DNA of 64,000 bases from Chondrilla cf. caribensis (taxonomy: Eukaryota > Porifera > Demospongiae > Chondrillida > Chondrillidae). The DNA is taken from the NCBI GenBank assembly GCA_964020155.1, contig OZ026570.1, forward strand, positions 62,001 to 126,000, written 5' to 3'. This document shows, piece after piece, positions 22,566-35,394 of the stretch; positions within the stretch are counted from its first letter, which is position 1; every line of letters starts with the position of its first letter. The notes beneath the pieces were generated by a model. It was not told where the DNA came from. It saw only the letters and a list, made by a program, of their open reading frames with translations, and searched no databases. A program made the position numbers and the translations under genes.

Positions 22566-22994
22566 CTACAGAAGAGCGCAACGAGACTTCTTGTTCTCCT
22601 TGTGTGTGTCCTTGTTGATAACAGCTATGATGGCTTCATCAAAGACATCTTTTAACCCCTTCTGTGTCAGAGCAGAGCACTCAACATAACCTGCAGATCT
22701 GATTTGTCTCGATAGTTTGTTTCCCTGCTCTCTCGTTACTGGAGATTGCTTCCTTCTCCTGAGTTGTTCAATCACTGAAGGATCGTCTCTCAAATCCTCC
22801 TGTGTGCCAATGAGGAGATATGGTGTTCGCGGGTTATAGTGTCTGATTTCAGGGATCCATTTTTCTTTAACATTTTCAAATGATGCCGGGCTTACAAGAG
22901 AAAAGCAAACCAAAAATACATCAGCCATAGGATATGAGAGAGGTCGTAGCCGGTCGTAATCTTCCTACAGAATAAGTGGGTATCTGTAATTGAA

Positions 22995-23064
<70 letters not shown>

Positions 23065-23275
23065 GTCCAGCTGTATCAAATAATCCAAGTTTAAACATCT
23101 CTTTGCCGATGGTAATGGTGACAGCGTAGTTATCGAACACGGTGGGGACATATTCCCTGGGGAACTGATTGGCAGCATAGCTCATCAACAGACAAGTCTT
23201 CCCCACAGCACCATCCCCCACTATCACACACTTAAGTGTATTCATTGATGTTGGCTCCTGAAATGGTCCACTCAT
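22566..23275 (-). CDS. Rho-family small GTPase, Cdc42/RhoQ (TC10)-like
   Basis: Membrane-anchored GTP switch controlling actin and polarity. Two exons, 23275-23063 and 22964-22566, give 203 residues. Motifs in order: P-loop GDGAVGKT, switch [10 protein letters not shown], switch [19 protein letters not shown], nucleotide-binding TQED (Rho families use TQxD), a Rho insert region after [25 protein letters not shown], and the CaaX box CALL (geranylgeranyl type) after a basic stretch. It has an N-terminal extension ([13 protein letters not shown]) like RhoQ/RhoJ, and the [20 protein letters not shown] stretch also sits closest to that group and Cdc42. The subgroup is inferred by eye. The intron starts with the exon donor and is almost wholly (CA/GT)n. 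Confidence 0.95.
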
Positions 23276-23504
23276 TTTTCTCTCTAAAACCTCAAACTAC
23301 TATAAACTGTGGCTTTCTCTATTCACTTCAACAATGCTACAGCACTCTATTGGCTTCAACTAAGTGGCACTGATGAACCACAGCTGTGTTTTAGTACTGT
23401 GTGTAGTGTCTATTTTTAGCAGCATGATGCTATTTTTAAACAAACTCATCATTGAGTGACGATGTTACTAAATATAATCCATGCAGTTGCATAATACAAT
23501 AAAA

Positions 23505-25985
23505 ATGGCGTCCAAATTGCAGAAGTTGCTCTCCGCTCCGGTTAGTCCAGCTAAAGATTTTGCGAACGCGCTAGAAGTGATAGTAAAAGAGACAGATCAT
23601 TCGATTTTGTCCAATAATTTAAAGTTGTACATTGACACAGGTACGTATCATTAGATTGATTTCGTTGTTGAAAACTATTTGCTTGACGTCTGTGTATGTG
23701 TGTGCGTGTATGTCGCTGTTACGTAGCACTTCGTGAGAGTCAAAATGCAGTTGCCGCCAAAAGTGCAATTGGAGGATTCGTAGAAAAGATCAAGTCAATA
23801 GATAAGAGCGTGTCAAAAGAATTGGCCAGTTACGCAGTTGGCAAACTACAATCGCGTTTGTCTTCGTTTGAGGAAAGCGTGAGTGTGATCATCCATGTAC
23901 CTTCGTGTAAGAAGCTTTATCTCATCTCACCTAGGTTGTTTAACTGTTATGTCCATTTTCTTCCACCCTACCTAGGCTGTGTCACTGCTACGATTCCTAG
24001 CGGACTGCTACGAAGCTGAGCAAAACTGGATCGAAAGTGCTCACATGCTGTCACTCATCCCGTTGGACAGCGGACACAAGTACAGTGTACATGTCCACAC
24101 ACCACAGTACAGTGTACATGTCCACACACCACAGTACAGCGTACATGTCCACACACCACAGTACAGCGTACATGTCCACACACCACAGTACAGTGTACAT
24201 GTCCACACACCACAGTACAGCGTACATGTCCACACACCACAGTACAGCGTACATGTCCACACACCACAGTACAGCGTACATGTCCACACACCACAGTACA
24301 GTGTACATGTCCACACACCACAGTACAGCGTACATGTCCACACACCACAGTACAGTGTACATGTCCACACACCACAGTACAGTGTACATGTCCGCCCACC
24401 ACAGTACAGCGTACATGTCCACACACCACAGTACTGTACATGACCACACACCACAGTACAGCGTACATGTCCACACACCACAGTACAGCGTACATGTCCA
24501 CACACCACAGTACAGTGTACATGTCCGCCCACCACAGTACAGCGTACATGTCCACACACCACAGTACAGTGTACATGTCCGCACACCACAGTACAGCATA
24601 CATGTCCACACACCACAGTACTGTACATGACCACACACCACAGTACAGCGTACATGTCCACACACCACAGTACAGCGTACATGTCCACACACCACGGATA
24701 CCTCGTACCCTTGGAACTGCCACTGTTCATACGATGCTACCATCATGACCAAATCTTTGCCACTTGTCCTTGTGTTTAGGGCTGGTATAGTGGATATTGT
24801 AGTGATGAGTTATGTATGTGTCTCTCCAGACAATATTCTCCAGACTATGCCGTGGAGGTGTACCTGAAGATTGCCCAACTCTACCTTGAGGTGGAGAAGC
24901 ATGTTGAAGCAGAATCCTACATCAACCGGACTGGCAGTCTTCTCCCCAATGTGACAGATAAGAATCTTCTCATCATTCACAAGGTGAGTTCAACAGAGTT
25001 TAGTGTCAACTTGTCCAGGGTGTACTCATTTGCGGTAGGCCAAGTTGAAACTGTGTCCCCTTCCATAGGTGTGCACTGCTCGATTGCAGGACTACTGGAG
25101 GAGGTTTGACGATGCTGCTAGGAGGTATCTGGCCTTGGCATATGAGCCTGCCATTCACCAGGATGAGCAGCTAACCTCGCTGAAGTGTGCCATCAACTGC
25201 GCTATCCTTTCCAGTGCTGGCCCCGCCAGATCAAGACAGTTGGCCAGTCTCTACAAAGACGAGAGGAGTCAGTCTCTACCGACGTTTCCTGTCCTTGAAA
25301 AAATGTCAGAACTTGGAAGATAGTCAAATATCATTGATTGCACTATCGTCGGTCATGAATCTCATTTCACCTTCTCTTCTCCTTCAGGCACTTGGAGAGG
25401 ATCATCAAGCCATCAGAGATGGAAGAATTTGCCTCAATGCTGCCCCCACACCAAAAGGCCACCATTGCTGAGGGTTGGAGTATCCTGGATCGAGCTGTGG
25501 TTGAACACAACATTTTATCGGCTAGTAAACTCTACAATAACATTATGTTGGATGAATTAGGAGCACTTTTGGGGATACCCCCTCATAAGGTATTATTGGC
25601 TGGTTGTCGTGGTAATGTGTGCTTCACGCAATCAATGAGGTTGATGACCACTCCCCCTCAGGCTGAGAAAATAGCAGCGAAAATGATAAGCGAGGGTAGG
25701 ATGGATGGGAGTATTGATCAGATTGCAAGTGTTGTCTACTTCAAACGTGAGTGATGAAACAGGGTTGTTGTGATGTTATGTGGAGAATTAATTGGCTTGA
25801 TAAATTCAATTAATTATTTTAATTCATTCTCACGCATGATTTCAGGTCATAATGTAACGACAGAATTAGACCATCAAATTCGCTGTCTCTGTGGTCAACT
25901 CAATTCACTTGTTGAGAAGATAGCCGCTCAACACTCTGATTGGATGGGATCTGCTATGGACACCCCAGTTGGGGGGAGGGACTAG
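23505..25985 (+). CDS. COPS4: COP9 signalosome subunit 4
   Basis: PCI-domain subunit of the COP9 signalosome, which deneddylates cullin ligases. Exons 23505-23640, 23727-23878, 23976-24079, 24830-24983, 25069-25304, 25388-25589, 25662-25746, 25846-25985 give 402 residues in phase (human 406). Diagnostic stretches: [94 protein letters not shown] and [16 protein letters not shown], all near-identical in layout to human COPS4. Intron 3 is a 27-bp minisatellite whose unit starts with a copy of the donor itself. It is divergent from the Rho gene (229 bp between starts). Confidence 0.96.
24080..24697 (+). repeat. 27-bp minisatellite (about 23 copies) starting at the COPS4 exon 3 donor
   Basis: The unit is GTACAGTGTACATGTCCACA plus CACCACA, with variants GTACAGCGTACATG, CGCCCACC and a shortened GTACTGTACATG. 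The first GTACAG is the splice donor used after 24079, so every unit repeats that donor-like hexamer. Open frames of over 200 codons on both strands are repeat artefacts, since 27 is divisible by three. Confidence 0.95.
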
Positions 25986-26469
25986 CAACACTTCCTGCCA
26001 CGCCTCCATGCATGCACATGTACATCTAGCAGTTAAGAGCTAAACTAATTTTTAGTAAACATAATTTCTCAAATTGTGTGTTTTGTCTTTGTAGCAATGA
26101 CTACATAAGTATTTATAAATATGTAATTACTCAATGGAACTATCACATTTCACGTTACCATTAATCAGCTTAATATGCTTCAATATATATATATAACAAA
26201 GAGAAAATTTTCTGATGTACAAACAAAATACGTATTAACCCAGAAATAGTGTGTGTGCAGGTGTATCATACATATTCATAGGGTAGACAGTCAGTGTTGC
26301 AGATGGTAGAATGATAAAAACACTGTACCAAATCAAGTAGAAAATCACATGGGATCAATAAACAGATATTTAGCACTATTTGAGGTGTGTGAACGGCTGT
26401 TCAGGAGTGAGGGACCTCTAATCCTGGGACATAAGAGAAAGTGATTTAAAGTCACCATGGCAACAATAA
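25986..26469. other. convergent 3' UTR region COPS4 (+) / CASC3 (-)
   Basis: AT-rich, non-coding; contains a short (TA)n run near 26184-26195. No gene seen. Confidence 0.5.
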
Positions 26470-29400
26470 TCAGTCATGTCTAACCTGAGGAGGAACTATC
26501 GGTAGAGCGTGAGTTCTTGTTTTCTGTTGTGGAGTAGTCTGCACAGGGGAAACCCCCTGGGATGGCATCATCACTCTTTGGTCGCCTGGCAACACATTGG
26601 GGATGAACAGTCCACCTTGGTAGTGGCCATAACTCTCCTCCACCTCAGAGACAGGGAAAGCTGTCATCCCAGGATAAACGTATGGTATGGGTTGTTGGAA
26701 GTTCGGGGGCAAGATGGTACCATCGGGAGCAGGGATGAGGAGGGGCTTCTGGGGAAGGTATTCTCCTTGCATCTACACAAAGAGGCATAACATTGAGGAG
26801 GCTTATAGCTACGTGAGTTTGAAATATCAATAAGTGAATAAAAGGAAATATAATTAGAGGTGTGTAGTGAATATTGATCAGAAGGAAGACAACAAACTGT
26901 TTAGACCTCAACGGCTGACAGCTGCTTGGCATTACTAAAAGAACCACGTGTGGCAGGCGAGGAGTATGCTTCCAAAGCACATGAACAGTCAGTATGCATC
27001 AGGTGGGTGTGTACCTGGGGAGTGTCGTGCTTGGTGATGGGATGCTGGGTCTGCAGTGTAGTACTGTTGCCATGGTGACCTGTGTGCGGCTGCTGATGTG
27101 ATCCTTGTGGCATCATCATCACTACAGGGAAACCTTTGAACATACACACAACACACGTAAACACATACATACAGTGGAGGATGTACAGTGGACACACAGT
27201 GGAGTATGTACAGTGGACACACAGTGGAGGATGTACAGTGGACACACAGTGGGGGATGTACAGTGGACACACAGTGGGGGATGTACAGTGGACACACAGT
27301 GGAGGATGTACAGTGGACACACAGTGGAGGATGTACAGTGGACACACAGTGGGGGATGTACAGTGGACACACAGTGGGGGATGTACAGTGGACACACAGT
27401 GGAGGATGTACAGTGGACACACAGTGGAGGATGTACAGTGGACACACAGTGGGGGATGTACAGTGGACACACAGTGGAGGATGTACAGTGGACACACAGT
27501 AGGGGATGTACAGTGGACACACAGTGGGGGATGTACAGTGGACACACAGTGGGGGATGTACAGTGGACACACAGTGGAGGATGTACTGTGGACACACAGT
27601 GGGGGATGTACAGTGGACACACAGTGGAGGATGTACAGTGGACACACAGTGGGGGATGTACAGTGGACACACAGTGGGGGATGTACAGCGGACACACAGT
27701 GGAGGATGTACTGTGGACACACAGTGGAGGATGTACTGTGGACACACAGTGGAAGATGTACCTTGGAACACTTGCTCTTTCCCGGTGCCCTCTTGTCCAC
27801 CACGTGAAGCAGAGTATCTCTTTGGTCCACTCTTGTCCTCTTCTTCAGTGCCTTTACCGACTCCTGTGGTCTTCTTGAGTACACTGTCTTCACCTTGTCC
27901 ATGGTCCATTTTAATCCTTGCTGTTCCCGGCACCTTGTTACTCCGGCCCACTTGTCTCCCATGACCACGCCCACCAGTGGGTGGACTTCCACCCTTTTCT
28001 CCTTGATCATCCTCAGTGGAAGGTATTGCCTTACCTCTTGCCAGTGAATAAACTCGACCTGGTTTTGATTCATTGGACGCCTCTTTCTTCACAAACAGTG
28101 TTTTCTTCCCTCTTTGGGGGCTTTGGGCTGGTTCATTTTTGGGGGAACTCCCCGAATGAGTGCTGACACCAGTTCTCTCGTCCTGCCTCTTCCCCTCACT
28201 GGATCCCCTTCCCTCTATGGTGGTACGCTCCTTTGATGGAGGTTTGGCAACTGGTTGGTATCGTGGTTCTTGCTGCTCACCATCCCGTCTGTCACTGTTG
28301 GACCACGACCCCTTCTGCTGGTGGTTATCTCTACCTCTTAAGTTCCCTTTGTGTTGTCTGCCACGCCCCCTTCTCTGGTGTCCCCTCCTCTCCACAAAAG
28401 AAGACTCTTCAGTTTCTACGCTGCTCTGATGGGAGGGCTGATGTCTGCGTAGTCTTCCTCCACCCCATGCACCATCACTGTCTTCATCACTATAACATTG
28501 CTGGGATGATGGCTGATTGCTATCATCTTGATGAGATTCCTGGGACGACATCTGTTTGCTATCATCTTGACAACGTTGCTCAGATGATGGCTGATTATTA
28601 TCATATTGATGATGCTGCTGGGATGATGGCAGTCTCTGATTATCATGATGGGGTTGTGAAGTGGGCTGATTGCTATCATCCCATTTATCCACATCTTGAC
28701 CATTTCCATCATTCCATCTTCTTGATGGAGGGGGTTGATCACTCTGTTGTCGATTGTCATGCCAATCTTCTCGGGATCTGCTGTGAACATATCCATCTCT
28801 TGGCTTCTTGCCCCTCCCCCTGCCCCACCTCCCTCCTTGCCTCCTGTCACCTCGATCTCTTTCTTGTCGAGGTCTGCTTCTTCCCCAAAATCCACCCCGT
28901 CCTCTTCCTCTGTAACCACGCCTCTGACCACGCCCCCAGCTTTGATCCTCCTCATACCGCCATGAGTCCTGCAAACAATCAGAGTACTGAATGTCTCACA
29001 AATGCACACAATAGGTGAACTGGTGCAAAACACTACATACATAGGAACCAAACCTAGTTAGCAAGTCACCAGCACCTAGCTAGCCAGTCACCAGCACCTA
29101 GCTAGCCAGTCACCAGCACCTAGCTAGCCAGTCACCAGCACCTAGCTACCCAGTCACCAGCACCTAGCTAGCCGATCTGTTGACAATTTGCACCTTAACA
29201 AGGACCTAGCTATGTAACAAATGGGTTGAAGCTGCAGAGTCAAGGCCTGACATGACATGATGGGGGCACTAAGCAGACTGACATGATGGGGGCACTAAAC
29301 AGACTGACATGACGGGGCACTGAGCAGACAATAACCAACACACATAACCCAACCGTGGTGCACACACAACCCTACTGTGGTGCACACATAACCCAACCGT

Positions 29401-30984
29401 GGTGCACACACAACCCAACTGTGGTGCACACACAACCCAACTGTGGTGCACACACAACCCAACTGTGGTGCACACATAACCCAACCGTGGTGCACACACA
29501 ACCCTACTGCGGTGCACACATAACCCAACCGTGGTGCACACACAACCCTACTGCGGTGCACACATAACCCAACCGCGGTGCACACACCCTTTGCTTCTCA
29601 TCATCTGTTCGGGGAGCTTGGAGATCCTGCTGGTACAAGTCATGGCCCCATCTCTCCAGTTGGTCCGCCTTACTCTTTCTCTCCGACCTGCATATGCACA
29701 CATGTTGAATCAGCAATGTAAATAAAACCTAGCCAAGACATCAAAGCCATTTTTTGCTCACATTTCTACTTTCTGGATTTCTTCTGTTGACTTTTCTTCT
29801 TCATTTTGTGCCTGTCTGGTGTCATGCAAGAAGTAACCCTTTTCCCTTGGAACAAATGTGGGATCATTATTAGTCTCAACGGGAGCTTTACTCTCCGTTT
29901 CTGCTTCCACCCAATCACCATCACCTTCATCAACACCAATATCAACTTCAACTTCCCCATCACCAACGACTTCCCCATCACCATCGACTTCACCATCACC
30001 AACAACTTCCCCATCACCATCGACTTCCCCATCACCATCGACTTCACCATCACCAATGACTTCCTCATCACCATCAACCTTACCATCACCCTCGACTTCA
30101 CCAGTACCATCAATTTCACCGTCACCATCAACTTCCCCATCACCATCGTCTTCACAGTCACCATAAACTTCCCCATCCCTATCGACTTCACCGTCACCAT
30201 CACCATCAACTTCCCCATCCCTATCAACTTCACCGTCACCATCACCATCAACTTCCCCATCCCTATCGACTTCACCGTCACCATCACCATCAACTTCCCC
30301 ATCACGATCGACTTCACCGTCCCCATCACCTTCACCCTTACCATCAACTTCCCCATCCCTATCGACTTCACCGTCACCATCAACTTCCCCATCACGATCG
30401 ACTTCACCATCACCATCAACTTCCCCATCACCATCACCATCAACATCCCCATCTTTATCGATTACTCCATCACCATCACCTTTCCCATCACCTACAATTT
30501 CACCGTCATCCTCAACCTCACCATCACCGTCAACTTTACCATGATCATCACGTACAACACCATCTTCCCTAATGTTTCGACCTTCTTTTTGACCAACATC
30601 TTCGACATTGCCACTGACACCGTCCCCGTCATTCCTGGCATCCTTCACCAACGAAGACTTTTGGCTTGTGTCATTAAATTGTTCTGTATTACTCATTGTA
30701 CTCCCCTCGTGAATGGACTTAGTAGGGATTGATGTTGATAAGTCACTTTCAACCGGCATTATCTTGTCATCTTCATCAGTTGATATTAAGCGAGTCGCAT
30801 CTTCTTCAGTCATAGAATTATCCTGGCCTAACGAACCATTATGCTGCTCCTCTGTACTAAATTCTGCTGTACGATTGTTGGTAGCGTCAAATATTTCTCC
30901 TGTTTCGTTGGGATTAGATTTCTCTTCAGCTTGATCAATCTCGCCCTCAAGCCGACTCTCAATGATTAGACTATCGGTAGCCAT
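26470..30984 (-). CDS. CASC3: CASC3/Barentsz (MLN51), exon-junction-complex core protein
   Basis: CASC3 clamps eIF4A3 on RNA in the exon junction complex. Exons 30984-29762, 29687-29588, 28968-27762, 27133-27015, 26772-26470 give 983 residues in phase (human 703). The SELOR/Btz region spans exons 1-2: NNDPTFVPREKGYFLHDTRQ and QLERWGHDLYQQDLQAPR, matching PAYIPRKGLFFEHDLR and RWEHDKFREDEQAP of human. Exon 1 carries a long acidic Asp-Gly-Glu-Val repeat upstream of the Btz motif. Exon 3 is RG-rich then Gln/Ser/Asp-rich. The last exon is Pro/Gln-rich (PQKPLLIPAPDGTILPPNFQ), like the family C-terminus. The 30984 ATG is the first true ATG. Another small exon between 26772 and 27015 cannot be excluded. 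Confidence 0.89.
27176..27755 (+). repeat. 25-bp minisatellite, about 23 copies, in CASC3 intron 3
   Basis: The unit is GGAGGATGTACAGTGGACAC plus ACAGT (GGGGG and GTATG variants). It fills nearly the whole intron between CASC3 exons 3 and 4 and has no stop in the exon 3 frame. Confidence 0.95.
29052..29172 (+). repeat. 22-bp tandem repeat, about 5.5 copies, CASC3 intron 2
   Basis: Unit ACCTAGCTAGCCAGTCACCA plus GC, near-perfect copies. Confidence 0.9.
29344..29586 (+). repeat. 22-bp minisatellite, about 11 copies, CASC3 intron 2
   Basis: Unit ACCCAACTGTGGTGCACACA plus CA (or TA), next to the CASC3 exon 2 donor on the minus strand. It is separate from the 22-bp repeat at 29052. Confidence 0.92.
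29960..30500 (-). repeat. coding acidic repeat inside CASC3 exon 1
   Basis: Tandem 18-bp-based repeat read in the CASC3 frame as variants of GDGEVD (GDGEVD, RDGEVD, GDGDGE). Indels are in multiples of three. It makes a strongly acidic tract of about 170 residues just upstream of the Btz motif. Confidence 0.9.
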
Positions 30985-31312
30985 TTTGATACTATGCAAA
31001 CCCTTTAATTAACACTGCCCTGGGCACATAACTAGGACCACGCCCAATTTCGGATACTCCGGATAAACGACGTTATCCGAATATTCCATTCCGACTCGTG
31101 TTCTGTGAGCACATAACGAAGAACTTTCTCTCTCAAATAATCTCGGCAAATTTCTTGCCTTCGAAAGTTTCAGACCTCGTGTCACCTTTGACACTGGTGA
31201 AGATCTTGCGTGAATCCTCTCATTTTATAGAGGTTGAAGTTCGTTCTACTACCGACAACTCGCGTCATCAATTCGTCCTTTACAATTTACCAAGGAAACA
31301 AGAGACATAAAA

Positions 31313-34300
31313 ATGAGCAACCAGCCCGAACAAGTATCCAACAACCAAGCCCTGGCTACTGTAGTGAGATTCTTGAAACAACACAACCTAAATGTCAGTT
31401 TGATTTGCATGAGAAAGCTTCGCGAATTTGATGTTTATTTTGTCTCCATTAATGACGTGTAGGCTACTGTCGATGCTTTGCAGAAAGAGATAGGTTTGAG
31501 TTCAGGAGGAGACGGCACCGGATTAGGTGCAAATCACCATTCACTGAATCTCTCAAGCATTGCAAGAAGGTAAACATTCGACACAATACCTGAGGTCATG
31601 TTACAGTCCTTTAGCAGTGCTGGATGCTGTGATGGAATATGAATGATATATAGTGCTCCAATTTCCCTTGTGGCTTCACAAAGTTCCAATTAATTGTTCT
31701 GTTTTGACATGAAGGTTACCATGGTTCCACTGTCGGTTGTAAGCCCAGTGATGTGGTTAGAACTATGTACATCATACTATGATCTTAGCTGCTGCATACA
31801 GTAGGTAGTACTTTGTGGGGCTTGAACGTATTAGCAGTGTCAGGGATACGAGCAGCTTCGTTCACTTGTATTGGTTCAGATGGATTATTTGGTGGATTTT
31901 CTTTGTATGTCACGTCACTTCCCCTTCCTTCGTCCCCAATAGCAACCCCGAGGAATGCAGACAGAGTTATACAAGGTAGGACTGACTCTGCCAAGTGTCT
32001 GTGGTTCTGCGGTTAATATTTGTTTTGTGCTCTCTTGTTAGTGTAACACTGTTAGTATTGTAGAGTGTGGGAAACGGGTAACTAATTATTGTAATGATCT
32101 ACTTGAGAGGTCCTGCAGCCAACTGTTATGAGTCATTACATCCGAATGCGTAACAGTGTGTAATAATGTTTGCATACACCAGCCAATTAGCTCAGTTGTT
32201 AGCATGGCTTAAAGGTTGGTACTTTGCTGTTGAGTATTTTGATACTTTCTCTGCTAATTGTCTGGTTCAACTATTGGAGTCTCCGGGAAGTGTCTGAGGT
32301 TTTAGTACACACAAGGCAGAGTCTACGGCGTCCTGTGTGATAAACACTGCTTGGTTGGATTCCATCCTTGGCTCTACAAGACAGTAATGGTGATAACTCT
32401 GATAACTGTGTGGTCTGACTTGTGGTATTTGAGGTAGTGGTTCTTCCTAGTGAGTAGTGGTGGAGAAAATAGGTACCACCTGTCTCGAGCATGGCCGTGT
32501 GCATGGTAGGAAGATGTACGTATTTGTGCTACCATTGTCTTTCTGGAAGACTGAGACCCTTGTGCACTGGACCTCAAAGTGAAGGAGGCCACAGCTGCTA
32601 CAGGTGAATGTTTGACCTTGTTGGCCCTGTAGTGATATGTTGCAATGAATACACTTAACTAACCTTTCATCTTACCTTGGGTTTGGACAAGCTAGGAATT
32701 ATAATTAGATTCATATTTGTGGTCTAGTTGCTAGGCATTTTCGAAGTACGCAGGCTGTGTGTATGAAGTTTCTAATCTAAAGATGAGCTGGTTCCACCGG
32801 TACTACTGTATGGTGGCTACTTTCAAATTCTTACCTTGTTATTGGCCTCATTAACCAGGGTGAGATCACTCGTTTAGTTTTGTTGTTTATTTTGTACTTT
32901 TAAAAATGTTACTTATAGATCAACGGTAAGGTAAAACTATGAATTTGCCTCTTTGAACTACTTTGAGCAGTATATTTGAAGGCGGAGTTGGCTTAAATAT
33001 CTTTGGGTGACTTCATCCTGGTGTATCAGATATGTATGTATCACATAAAGTGTGACTGACCAGGATTGAGATCATTTCTGGTTTTCAAGAATTACCTGAG
33101 GTACTTCAAAGGGTCTGAATTCCACGGTGTGTCTGCCCTGGGGTTTATAGTCGCATGGACGTAGGCAGTGACTTCACTACCTGCCGTTGAGCAGCTTCCG
33201 TTGGTTGACTTTGTGGTAGGAATCCCAAACCACCTTTAACCTATATTATATGCGTGCGTCTTTATATCGCGCATTGTATATTGCGCGTTGCGGTGTGTTG
33301 CGTAGTATCAGAGCCATTTCTTGCAGGTGAGGTCACTTCTGCACAGTTGTGTAGAGGTGAACTCGTGTGGGAGAGGCTACTTTCTATTTTTTTATTTTCT
33401 TGTTCTATTCTGCAGTACTGTGTCAGAGGTTAGCAGCGGAGGAATGTCTCAGCAGTCTCCATCCACAACACAGGCTGATCTCCAGCCTGCTGAAGTACTT
33501 GATGACGACAGAGGCACAGATTCTGGCTACTCGGCTACACCTTCTTCTCTGCTGATAGACTATTCCGACCCGTCCTCGACCACCAGCTCTCTCCAGCAAC
33601 CCCAAGCATCATCTCCACTCAACACAGCATCTTCCCCAATCTTGTCGTCGCCAACTACTGGATATTCGCCATCCTCTACAGTAGCTACTTCCCAGATGAT
33701 CTCACCTCCCTTCTTCTATCCATCTGCCACAGGGCTAGGAACAGCACTAACATCCATTGTACCCACTCCAGCAGTACCGACACGACCTGCAATCGTAGGG
33801 ACCCTGCCCAACGTACTCACCTTGGTTCCAGGACAGGGGCTAGCTAGATTCCCACAGGCCTCCCTGATGATCCCTCCACTGTTCCCACTACCGATAAGAC
33901 CTCTTACTTCGATGGTCCCTTCTGTACCGGTAACACAAACATCCTCCATGGCAACCACACCTCTTGCTCCAGGTACGCCCAGCTCGATCGAATTTTCTCC
34001 TCCGCCCAGCACCAGCTTGTCTCGCTCTGCTTCTCAGAGTGAGATGGAAGACGAATTCAACGACAGCACTACGGAAGGACCACAACCAACCATTGCCGAA
34101 CTGAGAGCATTTGCTGAAGAGTTTAGAAGAAAGAGGATCAGTCTTGGGTACACGCAAGGTGCTGTTGGCAGTTCCCTGGCCAACATGGGTTATGCCAACT
34201 TTGCTCAGAGCACCATTTCTCGATTCGAACAAATGCAGCTCAGCCCACGCAATGCCGCTTCCATCAAAGAGGTTTTGTCAGCTTGGCTGAAACAAGCTGA

Positions 34301-35339
34301 ATGCTATCCCCAAGGAGCTCTTGCCAGCAGTGAGAATCTCCCTTCGCCAACCCCTCTTCCTCTATCCAACGCCAGCATTATCTACAGTACAAGGAAGCGA
34401 AAGAAGAGAGCAGTTTTTTCATCTGCTGCAAAAAGTGTATTGGAAGAGGCTTTTGACAACGACCCCAAACCAAACCGAATTATTATTGAGAAGCTTGCTA
34501 AAGAACTGGATATGCTTCCTGAAGAAGTGAGAGTTTGGTTTTGTAACAAGAGACAAAAGGAGAAAGGTCACAGAAGCTTGTCCAGTCAGGACGAGGAAGT
34601 CAACTCAACATCAGAATCTCCTGTCTCCTCTACCACCAGCAACGACGACACACGAGGGAGGGCTGACAGCAGCTCGGAGATTCCACAGAACTTTAGAATC
34701 GAAGAAATGTGCAAGAGCTCCTCATCATCGCCTGTCAGCTTGAACATGTAGCCATAGGTCCCACACAATAATAATATGCATTAGCACACGATCATTTAGC
34801 ACATATCGTATAGGCCTTGATTATTGTATAACATAAGCTCTCAATAGCCATTCTATATATCCCTTGAGTTCAATTAAAGAAATCTCTTTTGAGGAATGCT
34901 TGTGTTGGTGTTAGGTCATTTCTATGGTACTTGCATAAGAGGACTTTGGGATGGCTTTTCTGCGGATTCACATAGATGAGAAGTGATCGGTTCTTATTGG
35001 ACCATTGTGCATGACAAGCTATGTGTGTCATGTTAGACACAACTGTCCTGTGAAGTGTGTGCTTGAATTGATGTTTACAGTGTGTGTGCGCATGTATCAA
35101 TATAGCCTAATCGATGCAATATTAGTACACTGGTGAAATAACACTCGAGGTGCCATCTCTGATAGACTTCATAATTGATTTAACCAATAAATTGTGTCAA
35201 GTGTACTCGGCAGTTCATTTGCATGGATTAGCTGGGCTGTCAATGGAGATCATATGGGTTTCATTGTATTCTCAATAGATTCAATGACTTTATAGAGTCG
35301 TCTCTTGACTTGTACCGGGTGAGTGCATTGAGGAGTGTG

Positions 35340-35394
<55 letters not shown>

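Noticed and set aside
24080..24697. CRISPR-like array
   Set aside because: Units are contiguous with no unique spacers, in a eukaryotic intron; ordinary minisatellite. The same applies to the other arrays.
24041..24752. Three overlapping minus-strand and two plus-strand open frames of 100-230 codons
   Set aside because: All are translations of the 27-bp COPS4 intron minisatellite; stop-free frames in several registers reflect the repeat, not genes.
27105..27880. Long plus-strand frames (Trp/Thr/His-rich) opposite CASC3
   Set aside because: Products of the 25-bp minisatellite; the minus strand is the coding strand on either side.
28160..29051. Plus- and alternate-frame minus-strand frames of 200-260 codons
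   Set aside because: Shadows of the compositionally biased CASC3 exon 3; the in-frame RG/Gln-rich protein with proper splice sites explains them.
29806..30732. 308-codon plus-strand frame rich in Thr/Ile/Phe
   Set aside because: Reverse complement of the acidic GAT/GGT repeat in CASC3 exon 1.
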